The notes beneath the pieces were generated by a model that worked only from the letters and a program-made list of their open reading frames with translations, searched no databases and was not told the DNA's origin. A stretch of DNA of 64,000 nucleotides, from the NCBI RefSeq assembly GCF_027286325.1, contig NZ_CP114588.1, positions 2,691,317 to 2,755,316 on the forward strand. Reading direction: 5' to 3'. The translations under genes were made by a program, and so were the position numbers. This DNA comes from Salinivibrio kushneri (GTDB lineage: Bacteria; Pseudomonadota; Gammaproteobacteria; Enterobacterales; Vibrionaceae). This document shows positions 37,765 through 47,749 of the stretch, one piece after another. The stretch's first letter is position 1. Every line of letters begins with the position of its first letter.

Positions 37765-37855
37765 GAGTCGCTCCCTTGATAATCTAATCTGCTCAGCTTA
37801 AGCAAAGAGACACATCGACTCAAGCCACTGATCACCAAGCTGTCAGACAGCCATC

Positions 37856-37885
37856 AAAAAAATGGCTGCATTCGCAGCCATTTTT
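37856..37885. terminator. Terminator of the ABC importer operon
   Basis: Perfect stem AATGGCTGC / GCAGCCATT with a four-base loop and A and T runs on both sides, just downstream of the last permease gene. Bidirectional in form. Confidence 0.85.
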
Positions 37886-37886
37886 C

Positions 37887-38825
37887 TTACCCTTTGTAGA
37901 TTTTGGGGTTGAAGACATCTCGCAACCAATCGCCGAGCAAGTTGATCACCAGTACCAGTAAAACCAACACGATGCCAGGGAAAGCAGTGATCCACCATGC
38001 CCCTGAGAAGATGTAGTTAAAACCGATGCTGATCAATGAGCCCAGTGATGGCTGATCGACAGGCATCCCCAGTCCTAGGAAAGACAGTGCCGCTTCCGAC
38101 ATGATTGCGTTAGCCACCTGCACGGTCGAAATGACCAAAATGGGCGATAAGCAATTGGGAAGAATATGGCGGAACATGATCCGTGGCGAGCGGAAACCCA
38201 TCACCCGCGCCGCTTCTACATATTCCTTTTTCTTTTCTGCCAGGACAGAGGCACGAATGGTTCGCGCATACTGTGGCCACTCGGCAATCCCGATAATCAC
38301 CACCAGCATTAAGATGGCATATTGGCTGTAAAACTCACTGCCAAAGCTGGCCTTAAAAATCGCTGAAACAATAATGGCGACCATCATGGTCGAGAAAGAC
38401 AGCTGAATATCGGCGATACGCATAAAGAAGCTATCAATGCGGCCACCAAAATACCCGGCACTTAATCCAATCACTGTCCCCAGAATCAACTGTAGGCCGA
38501 CGGCACACAAACCTATGGTCAAAGAGATCCGCAGACCATAAATAATAGTCGACAAGATATCTCGCCCTTGGTTATCGGTACCGAGCAAAAAGCGCGGATC
38601 GCTCCACTCCATCCAGACGGGCGGGAGCTCAGAGTCCATGATATCAATCGCCATTAAATCATAGGGATTGGTCGGGGACACTAAGGGCGCAAAGAGCGCC
38701 AGCAATAAGAACACCATAAAAATGGTGAAGCTTGTGATCGCCACTTTATCGCGCTTGAAGTGATAAAAGAAATCCGAGTCTAAGAAGCGCTGCCAGCGAC
38801 TTGGTGTCGTATTCGTTTGTGTCAT
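37887..38825 (-). CDS. Peptide/glutathione-type ABC importer, permease subunit 2 (DppC/GsiD-like)
   Basis: A 312-residue inner-membrane permease with an N-terminal OppC-type segment (SDFFYHFKRDKVAITSFTIFMVFLLLALFAPLVSP) and about five further transmembrane segments. The ATPase-coupling EAA loop is EYVEAARVMGFRSPRIMFRHILPN. Fourth gene of an operon ordered ATPase-binding protein-permease-permease, the order of gsiABCD. Substrate unproven: di- or oligopeptide, or glutathione. Confidence 0.88.
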   Translation of the reverse strand: MTQTNTTPSRWQRFLDSDFFYHFKRDKVAITSFTIFMVFLLLALFAPLVSPTNPYDLMAIDIMDSELPPVWMEWSDPRFLLGTDNQGRDILSTIIYGLRISLTIGLCAVGLQLILGTVIGLSAGYFGGRIDSFFMRIADIQLSFSTMMVAIIVSAIFKASFGSEFYSQYAILMLVVIIGIAEWPQYARTIRASVLAEKKKEYVEAARVMGFRSPRIMFRHILPNCLSPILVISTVQVANAIMSEAALSFLGLGMPVDQPSLGSLISIGFNYIFSGAWWITAFPGIVLVLLVLVINLLGDWLRDVFNPKIYKG

Positions 38826-38828
38826 CGC

Positions 38829-39806
38829 TTACGCCTCCTTGCCGGTTAAGTTAACCGTTGGGTTAATCAAGCCATAAAGCAGATCAACAATGGTATTGGT
38901 CACCACAAAGATAAGCCCAACGAAAATCACGTAAGCGGTAATCAACGGTGTATCTACACGGTTAATCGCTTCAAGGAACAAAAAGCCCGTCCCCGGCCAT
39001 TGGAAGACAGTCTCGGTCAAAATGGTATACGCAATCATAGTACCGATTTGCACCCCGCCAACCGTTACCACCGGCAGCATGGTGTTTTTCAACGCGTGTT
39101 GATAATAAACTTTGTTTTCGGGTAACCCTTTAGCACGTGCAAATTTCACATACTCGGTACCTAACGCTTCTAGCATTTCAGAGCGCACCAAGCGAATAAA
39201 CAAAGGCAACATGATGGACGCCAGTGACACCGAAGGCAGCACCAAGTGTGCTAAACCATCCAGGGTGAAAAAGCCGGACTCCCAACCGAGCCAATTGGCG
39301 GTCTCTCCGCGTCCATAAGAAGGCAACCAGCCTAATTCAATCGAGAACACATACATGAGCATGATCGCGGTTAAGAAGACAGGTATCGAAATACCCACGA
39401 TGCTAAAGCCCATGATTATCTTGGTGAGAATGCTATTGGGGTGAATCGCCGAGTACACCCCGAGTGGTATCGACACCACGACAATGATCAGTGCCGCCCC
39501 CGCCACGAGTTCTAGCGTTGCCACCAATTTATCTAAAATGACGTCCACCACTGGACGCTTAAAGAAATACGAATTGCCTAAATCCCCTTGTAGGGCCTTG
39601 CCTACAAAGCGGGTATATTTGGTTAAGAAGGGATCGTTAAGCCCCATTTCATCACGCAGCGCATCACGCTCTGCTTCTGATACTGATTGCCCCACCAGCT
39701 CCCGCAAGGGGTCGCCGAGGTTGTCTTGGATAGCAAACGCCACCAGACTGATGACAAACATCACAATCAGTGCCTGTACCAGACGTTTGACTAAAAACGT
39801 TACCAT
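38829..39806 (-). CDS. Peptide/glutathione-type ABC importer, permease subunit 1 (DppB/GsiC-like)
   Basis: A 325-residue permease with six hydrophobic segments. The N terminus FLVKRLVQALIVMFVISLVAFAI and the EAA loop YVKFARAKGLPENKVYYQHALKNTMLPVV are diagnostic of the DppB/OppB family. It ends four bases before the next permease gene, so the two form a heterodimeric channel. A hairpin upstream separates it from the binding-protein gene. Confidence 0.9.
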   Translation of the reverse strand: MVTFLVKRLVQALIVMFVISLVAFAIQDNLGDPLRELVGQSVSEAERDALRDEMGLNDPFLTKYTRFVGKALQGDLGNSYFFKRPVVDVILDKLVATLELVAGAALIIVVVSIPLGVYSAIHPNSILTKIIMGFSIVGISIPVFLTAIMLMYVFSIELGWLPSYGRGETANWLGWESGFFTLDGLAHLVLPSVSLASIMLPLFIRLVRSEMLEALGTEYVKFARAKGLPENKVYYQHALKNTMLPVVTVGGVQIGTMIAYTILTETVFQWPGTGFLFLEAINRVDTPLITAYVIFVGLIFVVTNTIVDLLYGLINPTVNLTGKEA

Positions 39807-39831
39807 GTGTGCCTCTAAGCGATTGGATAAT

Positions 39832-39857
39832 CAGGGGCCCCAGTGGTTGGGGCCCTG
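39832..39857 (-). promoter_or_regulatory. Intercistronic hairpin between binding protein and permease genes
   Basis: Strong GC stem (CAGGGCCCCA / TGGGGCCCCTG, one bulged base) with no T-run on the minus strand. Such hairpins usually stabilise the upstream mRNA and raise binding-protein output over permease output. Confidence 0.6.
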
Positions 39858-39867
39858 TTTTAGTCCA

Positions 39868-41421
39868 TTACTCGACCACTAGATCGCCGAAGTAAGGGAA
39901 GTTCATACCGTTAACGATCGGCTCGATGTTAACGTTATTTTTGGCTGCCCATGATGGGTCTTGCCAATGCAGGGGTAAGAAGGCTGCTTCGTCATACAGG
40001 ATCTTCTCAACCTTTTGCAGCATGGCACTACGCTTTTCCAGATCCGTCTCTGAGTTGGCTTCCATCACCAGCTTGTCCACTTCGCTGTTCGAGTAGTGAC
40101 CACAGTTGTATTGGCCCTTACCGGTGTCCGCATCACGGGTCATGGTGAGGAATTCAGTGAAGTTGGCAGAATCTTCTGTATCTGGGTGCCAACCGATCAT
40201 CTGCATGCCGGCTTCGCACTTATCGAACTCAGGCCAGTACTGCGCTTTTGGCATGGTTTGCAAATCAACCTTAATACCAATTTTCGCCATCATTGCCGCC
40301 ACCGCTTGTGCGATTTTTTCATCGTTTACGTAACGGTTGTTCGGCGCAATCATGGTGATTGAGAAACCATCAGGGTAACCGGCCTCTTCCATCAGCTTTT
40401 TCGCTTTCGCCAAGTCATAACGCGGCTCTAAATCTGCGTTATAGCCTGCGTAACCAACCGGGCTTTGCTGACTCGCGGGCGTGGCCGCCCCTTTCATGAT
40501 CTTCTGCGCAATACCTTCATTGTTGACCGCATAAGCCACCGCTTGACGGACGCGCGGGTCTTTAAACTCATCCACCACACTCTGGTTCATTTGGAAGGTG
40601 ATCACACGCGTCCCTGGCATGGTGACCAGTTGCAGCTCGTCGGCACGTTCGATACGGCGATAATCATTTGGCGAGACAGGGGCAATCATATCGACGTCAC
40701 CAGACAGCAGCGCTGCGACACGGGTGGCATCTTCTTTGATCGGACGCAGTGTGATGTTATCCACATTGCCTTCGCTGTCTTTGTCCCAGTAATTCTCATT
40801 ACGGTCAAACTCGACCACCACGCCTTGTTCACGCTCGTCGACCACATAAGGGCCTGTGCCTGATAGGTGTGTTGACGCATAGGTTGAGCCATTTTTCTTC
40901 AGCTCAGACTTATCACGACCGTCTTCTGTTTTACCACTGTAGAACTTGCTGTCCATCGGGAACACGTAGGTCATGACGTTTTCTACCAGCGGGTAGGTAC
41001 CGTCTGTGACCACATCAACGGTGTGCTCGTCGACTTTTTTGATATCAACGATGGGGGTGAAAATCCCTTTAAAATCGGGTGATGACTTCAAACGGTCAAA
41101 GGTCCAGACAACATCATCAGCAGTAAACGCGTTACCAGAATGGAACGTCACGCCTTCGCGAAGGTTAAAACGTACGGTTTCATTGTCGATACGCTCCCAA
41201 GACGTGGCGAGACGCGGCTCAAAGTCCATTTCTTGGGTAAAACGGACCAAGGGGTCGAAGACCATATGTGATAGCTGTAGCGTACCACCGGAAAGCTGCT
41301 CATGAGGGTCCAGTGATACCGGATCCGCATCATACGCGACGGTGATATCCGCAGCCGCGGCACTAAAGCTCAGGCCGGCGGCCATAAGCGCCACGGCAAT
41401 CTTGCTCTTCATTGTTTTCAT
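39868..41421 (-). CDS. Periplasmic substrate-binding protein of the peptide/glutathione-type importer
   Basis: A 517-residue family 5 solute-binding protein. The signal peptide is MKTMKSKIAVALMAAGLSFS followed by AAAADI. The mature start ITVAYDADPVSLDPHEQLSGGT and RFNLREGVTFHSGNAFTADDVVWTF are typical of Dpp/Gsi binding proteins. A good AGGAG ribosome-binding site lies before the ATG. The ligand is unproven; operon layout favours the GsiB/DppA group. An 88-base gap separates it from the ATPase gene. Confidence 0.9.
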   Translation of the reverse strand: MKTMKSKIAVALMAAGLSFSAAAADITVAYDADPVSLDPHEQLSGGTLQLSHMVFDPLVRFTQEMDFEPRLATSWERIDNETVRFNLREGVTFHSGNAFTADDVVWTFDRLKSSPDFKGIFTPIVDIKKVDEHTVDVVTDGTYPLVENVMTYVFPMDSKFYSGKTEDGRDKSELKKNGSTYASTHLSGTGPYVVDEREQGVVVEFDRNENYWDKDSEGNVDNITLRPIKEDATRVAALLSGDVDMIAPVSPNDYRRIERADELQLVTMPGTRVITFQMNQSVVDEFKDPRVRQAVAYAVNNEGIAQKIMKGAATPASQQSPVGYAGYNADLEPRYDLAKAKKLMEEAGYPDGFSITMIAPNNRYVNDEKIAQAVAAMMAKIGIKVDLQTMPKAQYWPEFDKCEAGMQMIGWHPDTEDSANFTEFLTMTRDADTGKGQYNCGHYSNSEVDKLVMEANSETDLEKRSAMLQKVEKILYDEAAFLPLHWQDPSWAAKNNVNIEPIVNGMNFPYFGDLVVE

Positions 41422-41509
41422 TGCATAGCTCCTTTATGCGTAGGGGTTGCCCCCTGCTGTGTTTGCATCATGGATGAGGTGCGGCGCATTGCCGCGTCGA
41501 CATAGCGTG

Positions 41510-43228
41510 CTATGCCGGTTGCAAACCTTCCGTGCTCATTCCCTTAAACTCTGGCATCAATGAGATAAGCTGACGGCTATATTCGTGTTGTGGGTTAGTA
41601 AACAGTTGCTCTGTCGGTGCCACTTCTAACAGCTGGCCTTTGCGCATCACACCAATGCGGTCACACATTTGTCGAATCACCGGCAGATCGTGACTGATAA
41701 ACAACATGGTGAGATTGAGCTCGTCCTGCAGATCTTTAAGCAGGTTCAAAATCTGCGCTTGTACCGACACATCCAACGCAGATGTCGGCTCATCGCAAAT
41801 TAGCAAGCGCGGGCGCGTCGCCAGTGCGCGAGCAATCGAAATGCGCTGACGTTGTCCCCCAGAGAACTCGTGCGGGTATTTAATCCCTGCCCCGCGGCCT
41901 AAACCCACGTGGTCGAGCAAATCACCGACGATTTGGCGGATTTGTGACTCACCTTCGGCTAAACGGTGAAAGCGAATAGGCTCAGCGATAATGTCATAGA
42001 TTTTCATCCGCGGGTTCATGGACGAATACGGGTTTTGAAACACCATCTGCATCTGGCGACGGATTGGGCGCCGGGCGCGTTCGCTTTTAATCGCGGTCAG
42101 ATCAATGTCTTCAAAAATGATTTGCCCCGTATTGGGCGGATAAAGGCCGGTGATTGCCCGTGCGATGGTCGATTTTCCTGAGCCTGACTCTCCGACAAGA
42201 CCAAAGGTTTCCCCTTCAACCACGTCAAAGCTCACATGATCAGAGGCTTGGACGTATTCGCGGCGGCTGGCAAATAAGGAATCTTTGGTAATAAAGCGCA
42301 AAGACACATCTTTCACCTGCAGCAATGGCCCACTGTAAGCACGCTGATCTTGGCTTTGCCCCAGCCAATGGTTTTTGACATCAAGCTCTAAGGTTTCACC
42401 CGCTTCTTCGATGTAATTGACCAGCGGAAAGCGGTCTAACTTGATGTCAGAGCGTGGCACTGCTGAAATAAGGCTTTGCGTATAGGGGTGTTGAGGCTCA
42501 CCTAACACTTGCTGGGTGGTGCCCAACTCAACCAAATCACCACGATACATCACAGCAACACGGTCGGTCACGTTGGCGACCACGCCCATATCATGGGTGA
42601 CCAGCATACAGCCCACGTTTTTCTTTTGGCATAAGTCGCGGATCAGGGTGAGAATCTGGTCTTGGATAGACACATCCAACGCCGTGGTCGGCTCATCAGC
42701 AATGATTAAATCTGGCTCCCCAGCCAGTGCAACCGCGATCACCACGCGCTGACGCATCCCGCCAGAAAACTGGTGAGGGTACTGCTTGATGCGCAGCTCT
42801 GGCTCCGGGATCCCCACCTGCTCCATTAAATTAAGCGCGCGCTGATAAGCCTGTTGCTGCGTGACATTCAAATTCGTCAAAATGGTTTCGGTCAGCTGTT
42901 GCTCGACCGTAAACAGCGGGTTCAGGGAGGTCATCGGGTCTTGAAAGATAAACCCGATTTTGTCGCCACGCACTTTGCGCATTTCATTAGGGCTAAGGCC
43001 GGAGATTTTTTTACCATCAAGGTACACATCGCCACTGGCAATACGCCCTGGCGGACTGAGCAAATCAATCACGGCATTACCCACCGTTGACTTACCGGCT
43101 CCAGACTCACCCACCACGCCAACAATCTCACCGCGCTCAATCGTTAATGACAACGACGTCACGGCAGCATGAACGCCATGGCGAGACGGATACTCAATTC
43201 GTAGGTTATTTACTTCTAGCAGTGACAT
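41510..43228 (-). CDS. Double-domain ABC ATPase of the importer (GsiA/YejF-like)
   Basis: A 572-residue protein with two complete ATPase domains in one chain, in place of separate DppD and DppF. Domain 1: Walker A GESGAGKST, signature FSGGMRQR, Walker B LIIADEPTTALD. Domain 2: Walker A GESGSGKST, signature FSGGQRQR, Walker B LLICDEPTSALD. Both keep catalytic residues, so both should hydrolyse ATP. First gene of the four-gene operon; AAGGA precedes the start. Confidence 0.92.
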   Translation of the reverse strand: MSLLEVNNLRIEYPSRHGVHAAVTSLSLTIERGEIVGVVGESGAGKSTVGNAVIDLLSPPGRIASGDVYLDGKKISGLSPNEMRKVRGDKIGFIFQDPMTSLNPLFTVEQQLTETILTNLNVTQQQAYQRALNLMEQVGIPEPELRIKQYPHQFSGGMRQRVVIAVALAGEPDLIIADEPTTALDVSIQDQILTLIRDLCQKKNVGCMLVTHDMGVVANVTDRVAVMYRGDLVELGTTQQVLGEPQHPYTQSLISAVPRSDIKLDRFPLVNYIEEAGETLELDVKNHWLGQSQDQRAYSGPLLQVKDVSLRFITKDSLFASRREYVQASDHVSFDVVEGETFGLVGESGSGKSTIARAITGLYPPNTGQIIFEDIDLTAIKSERARRPIRRQMQMVFQNPYSSMNPRMKIYDIIAEPIRFHRLAEGESQIRQIVGDLLDHVGLGRGAGIKYPHEFSGGQRQRISIARALATRPRLLICDEPTSALDVSVQAQILNLLKDLQDELNLTMLFISHDLPVIRQMCDRIGVMRKGQLLEVAPTEQLFTNPQHEYSRQLISLMPEFKGMSTEGLQPA

Positions 43229-43846
43229 TTTTCATCCTTGATATCGTCCTAGATGACGATCGACTTCCTGACCAAAACAAGGTGATATGATCTTGCCTCG
43301 GAGAGATGCGGATTTAATCTGGCAAACATTTCACAAAAAATCAACATCACAGCAGAAAATGCCATAATGACACAGTCGGCTCGAATATTCATTCACTTGG
43401 CTACGATTGCGCACCCAAGTGTCAAACAAAAAATACACTTCATATCATAAAGATATAAGGTATTACGCTTTCCCCTGTTTTAAAGCAAATCGCGCATAGA
43501 ATAAAGCAAAGTTATTTAACAGCGCGTGAACAATGATAGCGATAAACTCCAAAAAAATAGCAATTAACAACCTAAATAATTAGTTAGTCATTTGAATGCA
43601 GGTTTTTAAACCACTCATCAACAGGTATAGCAGTCACATCAAAAGGTGTGGTTTTTATTGCTAATTGGTGACTTTTTATCTATCAGAATCTTGATAGAGC
43701 TCTAATTTCTGCATTTTATCCTCTCTCAACGTCGCCACGTAGAGAAAAGACTCACCAACACGTACTCGGCAAAGCGATATAAAACCGCCCGACAGTAGTG
43801 ACAATTTGAGGGGGAGAGAAATGTCCAGAGGGGGGAGGGTGAAACG
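43229..43846. other. A+T-rich intergenic region upstream of the ABC importer operon
   Basis: About 620 bases with no credible gene. It holds the importer promoter on the minus strand at its left end. The rest is A+T-rich with short open frames lacking ribosome-binding sites. I recognise no sRNA or repeat here. Confidence 0.5.
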
Positions 43847-43874
43847 AAAAAACCCCAGCCGTTAGGCTAGGGTT
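43847..43874 (-). terminator. Terminator of the tRNA Arg-His-Pro operon
   Basis: Minus-strand stem AACCCTAGCC / GGCTGGGGTT (one mismatch) with a four-base loop and six T, nine bases after tRNA-Pro. Confidence 0.8.
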
Positions 43875-43882
43875 CGTAATAG

Positions 43883-43959
<77 letters not shown>

Positions 43960-43984
43960 ACATATTCGCTATGAGCGAAAATAA

Positions 43985-44061
43985 TGGGGTGGCTGACGGG
44001 ACTTGAACCCGCGACAACTGGAATCACAATCCAGGGCTCTACCAACTGAGCTACAGCCACC
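43985..44061 (-). tRNA. tRNA-His (anticodon GTG)
   Basis: The minus strand starts GGTGGCTGTAGCTCAG with the extra 5' G typical of tRNA-His and ends in CCA. The anticodon loop TTGTGAT gives GTG. It closely matches E. coli hisR. Middle of the three tRNAs; no tRNA-Leu lies between it and tRNA-Pro. Confidence 0.97.
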
Positions 44062-44095
44062 ACTGATTTTTTGCCAATTTCCTTTATCCCCGGAA

Positions 44096-44172
44096 TGGCG
44101 CGCCCGACAGGATTTGAACCTGTGACCTTTGGCTTCGGAGGCCAACACTCTATCCAACTGAGCTACGGGCGC
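44096..44172 (-). tRNA. tRNA-Arg (anticodon CCG)
   Basis: The minus strand starts GCGCCCGTAGCTCAG and ends with encoded CCA. The anticodon loop CTCCGAA gives CCG. It matches E. coli argX. First tRNA of the operon. Confidence 0.96.
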
Positions 44173-44193
44173 TTGCCCCGTTGGCGGTGACGA

Positions 44194-44222
44194 ATATTAC
44201 GGATATCACCACCAGCCGTCTA
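44194..44222 (-). promoter_or_regulatory. Promoter of the tRNA operon
   Basis: -35 TAGACG (44217-44222), 17-base spacer, -10 TAATAT (44194-44199), followed by a GC-containing discriminator as in stringently controlled promoters. It lies 21 bases before tRNA-Arg. Confidence 0.6.
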
Positions 44223-44495
44223 GCACTTTTTTTAATTTTTTTACTGACTGGTCTCTTTTTCAACAAATTGCGTAGAAAACGTCAGTAAGGTCTCTACTAT
44301 AACGGTTTAACGTAACAATCTAAAGCGCTATAATCACCTAATCTTTACACGGAGTTAACCCAGCAACGTTGGCCAATCCGTTAAGACGAGACTGACAGGC
44401 CGCAACCGAATCACTCTTTATTGATTCGCCCCCTTAGGTTGACGGCAAATAAGATAAAAAAGGCGTTAAGCCACCAGTAATGTGGGAGTGTCATT

Positions 44496-44930
44496 GTGAG
44501 CGCAAAGGGAAAAAGTCTAGGTCATATTATGGTTGCCACTGTGGCGGCCCTTTTATTTGCTTCTGCTGCGCAAGCACTAGAAGTGTCTGAGCAAGAAAAA
44601 GCCGCCATCGCTGAGCGCATTGCCCCGGTTGGTGATGTTTACATTGACGGCGAAGCGCCAACGCAAACCGCCGCCGCAGAGCCAAGTGGCCCACGCAGTG
44701 GCGAGCAGGTCTACAACACCTACTGCACTGCCTGTCATGGCACAGGTGCAGCCGGCGCACCCAAAACAGGTGATGCCGCGGCATGGGGACCACGTGTCGA
44801 TAAAGGCATGGAAACGCTAACCAAGCACGCTATCAACGGCTTTAATGCGATGCCTGCCAAAGGGACCTGCATGGATTGCTCGGACGATGAAATAGTGGCA
44901 GCCATTGAGCACATGCTCGACGCCCTCTAA
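44496..44930 (+). CDS. Cytochrome c5 family monoheme protein
   Basis: A 144-residue periplasmic cytochrome. An N-terminal signal segment (HIMVATVAALLFASAAQA) precedes a roughly 50-residue region before the heme domain. The heme motif is CTACH in YNTYCTACHGTGAAGAPKTGD; the Met ligand is probably in NAMPAKGTC. The extra pair in TCMDCSDDEI is typical of cytochrome c5. The start is GTG at 44496 after GGGAG. It is convergent with rep. Confidence 0.9.
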   Translation: MSAKGKSLGHIMVATVAALLFASAAQALEVSEQEKAAIAERIAPVGDVYIDGEAPTQTAAAEPSGPRSGEQVYNTYCTACHGTGAAGAPKTGDAAAWGPRVDKGMETLTKHAINGFNAMPAKGTCMDCSDDEIVAAIEHMLDAL

Positions 44931-44956
44931 TCGCGCCGCTCAATGTCTATGTAACG

Positions 44957-44981
44957 ATAACGCCGCCTTCCGCGGCGTTAT
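44957..44981 (+). terminator. Terminator of the cytochrome c5 gene
   Basis: Perfect stem ATAACGCCGC / GCGGCGTTAT with a five-base loop, followed by TTGTTTTT. It overlaps the last codon of convergent rep. Confidence 0.75.
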
Positions 44982-46999
44982 TTGTTTTTATCCAGCATGG
45001 CCTTTAGGTTAGCGATCGCCGCTTGCCCTTTTTCCATTCGCTCTTCTTGCGATACCGGTTTTTTTTGCGATTCCCATTCGACATCGTCAAATGGCAATTC
45101 ATCTAAGAAGCGGCTCTGCTGTGGCTTAATCAATTCGCCAAATTGGCGTCGCTCTTTACACACCACGAACGTCAACGCCTTTTGCGCACGCGTCAGCCCG
45201 ACATAAGCCAAGCGCCGCTCTTCATCGATGTTGTCTTCATCAATGCTCGATTGATGGGGTAATAAACCTTCTTCCATACCAATCAAGTAGACGTAAGGAA
45301 ACTCAAGTCCTTTAGAGGCATGTAGGGTCATCAACTGGACTTGGTCTGCGTCATCATCATCTTCACCCCGCTCCATCATGTCACGCAGTGTAAGGCGCTG
45401 AACCACTTCTCTTAGCGTTCGTTCAACCTGATCGGGGTTGTCACCTTCTAAATCAGCCACAATCCAACTATAAAGCTGTGAGACGTTTTTCATCCGCATT
45501 TCGGCGACTTTGGGGCTTGAAGAGCTTTCGTACAGCCACTCCTCGTAGTGAATATCACGCAAAAGCGCTCTAACCGCCGCCACGGTATCGCCTCGTTCGG
45601 CTTGATCGGATAATTCCACCACCCAACGGGTAAACGCTTGTAACGACGCCAAACCACGTCCCGATAAATGTTGGCTGAGCCCGAGCTCAAAGCTTGCCGC
45701 AAACAAGCTTTTACCTCGCTGGTTGGCATAGCTACCGAGTTTTTCTAACGTCACCGGACCAATCTCACGTCGTGGCGTGTTAACCACCCGCAAGAATGCA
45801 TTGTCATCATCAGGGTTCGTGAGAAGGCGCAGGTAAGCCATGATGTCCTTGATTTCTGCGCGTGAGAAAAATGAGGTGCCACCGGAGATCTTATAAGGAA
45901 TGCGGTTTTGCATCAGCGCTTTTTCGATCAAACGTGATTGGTGGTTTCCGCGATAAAGGATGGCGTAATCTTTGTATTGGGTACGTCCCAAAAAGCGATG
46001 ACCAATCAGCTCGCCGACTACGCGCTCCGCCTCATGCTCTTCATTGTTGGCGGTCAGTACTTTGAGCATGTCGCCATCCGGTAAAGCAGAAAATAAGGTT
46101 TTTTCGAATACATGGGGGTTATTGGCAATCAAGATATTCGCGGCACGCAGAATGCGACTGGTTGAGCGGTAGTTTTGCTCCAGTTTCACCACATGCAAAC
46201 GCGGAAAGTCTTGCTGCAGGTAAACCAGGTTTTTCGGCTGGGCCCCTCGCCATGAGTAAATCGACTGATCGTCATCGCCCACCACGGTAAAGCGCGCGCG
46301 CTCACCGACCAGCAGTTTTACCAACTGATATTGACTGGTGTTGGTATCTTGGTATTCATCCACGAGCAGGTAGCGAATGCGCGCTTGCCAGCGCTCACGC
46401 ACGGCTTGATTCTGGCTAAGCAGCGCCACGGGCATCAAAATCAAGTCATCAAAATCAAGCGCATTGTACGCACGCATTTGTTTTTGGTAGCGCGCATAGC
46501 AAGCGGCAAACAGCTGATCCCGTTCGCCTTGCGCTTGAGCAAGGGCTTCATCCGGCCCCAGCATGGCATTTTTCCAGTTGGAAATGGTGTGCACCAGCTG
46601 ACGCAATAGATCTTTGTCGTTATCCAGCTCTTGTTCGGTCAAGGCTTTTAATAGCGCCAGTTGGTCTTGATCGTCAAATAACGAAAAGCCCGCCTTGAGC
46701 CCCAAGGTTTTGTACTCGCGACGAATGATATTCAGCCCTAAGGTATGAAAGGTCGATACCATCAAGCCTCGCGATTCTTGCTTGCCTAGGCTTTGTGCCA
46801 CTCGCTCTTTCATCTCGCGCGCGGCTTTATTGGTAAACGTGACTGCGGCGACATGACGTGCTTTGTAGCCGCACTGCTGAACCAAATAGGCGATTTTGTG
46901 CGTAATGACCCGTGTTTTGCCCGACCCTGCCCCGGCCAAAACCAGGCACGGCCCAGAGATATGTCGAACAGCATCTGATTGCGCGGGGTTAAGTTTCAT
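44978..46999 (-). CDS. rep: ATP-dependent DNA helicase Rep
   Basis: A 673-residue superfamily 1 helicase that helps replication forks past obstacles. Motifs: [73 protein letters not shown] and YVGLTRA. It lacks the Tudor-like tail of UvrD (20078-22258) and matches Rep in length and the [23 protein letters not shown] start. Confidence 0.96.
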   Translation of the reverse strand: MKLNPAQSDAVRHISGPCLVLAGAGSGKTRVITHKIAYLVQQCGYKARHVAAVTFTNKAAREMKERVAQSLGKQESRGLMVSTFHTLGLNIIRREYKTLGLKAGFSLFDDQDQLALLKALTEQELDNDKDLLRQLVHTISNWKNAMLGPDEALAQAQGERDQLFAACYARYQKQMRAYNALDFDDLILMPVALLSQNQAVRERWQARIRYLLVDEYQDTNTSQYQLVKLLVGERARFTVVGDDDQSIYSWRGAQPKNLVYLQQDFPRLHVVKLEQNYRSTSRILRAANILIANNPHVFEKTLFSALPDGDMLKVLTANNEEHEAERVVGELIGHRFLGRTQYKDYAILYRGNHQSRLIEKALMQNRIPYKISGGTSFFSRAEIKDIMAYLRLLTNPDDDNAFLRVVNTPRREIGPVTLEKLGSYANQRGKSLFAASFELGLSQHLSGRGLASLQAFTRWVVELSDQAERGDTVAAVRALLRDIHYEEWLYESSSSPKVAEMRMKNVSQLYSWIVADLEGDNPDQVERTLREVVQRLTLRDMMERGEDDDDADQVQLMTLHASKGLEFPYVYLIGMEEGLLPHQSSIDEDNIDEERRLAYVGLTRAQKALTFVVCKERRQFGELIKPQQSRFLDELPFDDVEWESQKKPVSQEERMEKGQAAIANLKAMLDKNK

Positions 47000-47102
47000 G
47001 GTGACAACACCTCATTAGTGGCTGAATGAGCATTGTAGAGCGAATCTAACTGATGTCTATCTCACCCAAGCTGGAGGTTTTTTTTCTTGCTACTCTTTAT
47101 GC

Positions 47103-47132
47103 TTGTCATTTGCACAAAAAGCGCCCTAAAAT
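47103..47132 (+). promoter_or_regulatory. Promoter of the efflux operon
   Basis: -35 TTGTCA (47103-47108), 18-base spacer, -10 TAAAAT (47127-47132). The -10 is overlapped by the palindromic operator, as expected for autorepression. Confidence 0.6.
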
Positions 47133-47151
47133 GAATGAATGTTCATTCATT
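47130..47151. promoter_or_regulatory. TetR-type palindromic operator
   Basis: Perfect inverted repeat with arms AATGAATGAA and TTCATTCATT around a two-base centre, overlapping the -10 element and 17 bases before the TetR start codon. The TGAATGAATGTTCATTCA form is common among TetR regulators of RND pumps. Confidence 0.85.
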
Positions 47152-47167
47152 GCTTGGTGCATTACCT

Positions 47168-47728
47168 ATGGACAAACGTACGCAAATCTTTGCCGCGACC
47201 GAGCAATTAATCGCGACGGTCGGGCTCGATAAAGTCTCAATGCAACAAGTGGCGACACAAGCACATGTCGCGGCAGGGACCATTTATCGCTATTTCAAAG
47301 ACAAGGATGATTTGCTTCGCCAACTGTCTTCACACCTGATGATGCAGTGTGCGACCCATATCCAGCAAGGGGTCAAGGATGAACCGACACTCAAACGTCA
47401 GTTTGAACGCTTATGGCGCAATACTTGGACCATGATGCTACAACGCGATCATCTGCTATTGTCTCGAGACCAGTTTGATGCGCTGCCACGGGACGACCAG
47501 TTACACGCTCAGCGGGAGCGAGAGGCCTTCTCTGACCTTTATCAAGTCTTTCAAGAAGGTAAGCAACAAGGTGTGCTCAAGTCCCTAGATGATGAGGTGT
47601 TAATCACCTTGGGACTCGAACCCGCTTTTTGTTTAGCTCGCAAACAGGTTCGGGGTGTTATAACCCTGGACAGTCATGCTATCGCAGATGCGATCCACGC
47701 TTGCTGGGATGCAATTTCTCTTCACTAA
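47168..47728 (+). CDS. TetR/AcrR family repressor of the RND efflux operon
   Basis: A 186-residue repressor. The N-terminal DNA-binding domain is IFAATEQLIATVGLDKVSMQQVATQAHVAAGTIYRYFKDKDDLL; the ligand-binding domain follows. The start at 47168 is chosen because the family N terminus begins at MDKRTQIFAATEQL and the upstream part would translate the operator. First gene of a three-gene operon resembling Vibrio cholerae vexRAB in order and place. Inferred to repress itself and the pump until a substrate binds. Confidence 0.9.
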   Translation: MDKRTQIFAATEQLIATVGLDKVSMQQVATQAHVAAGTIYRYFKDKDDLLRQLSSHLMMQCATHIQQGVKDEPTLKRQFERLWRNTWTMMLQRDHLLLSRDQFDALPRDDQLHAQREREAFSDLYQVFQEGKQQGVLKSLDDEVLITLGLEPAFCLARKQVRGVITLDSHAIADAIHACWDAISLH

Positions 47729-47749
47729 CGACGTTCGGAGCTTACTTCG

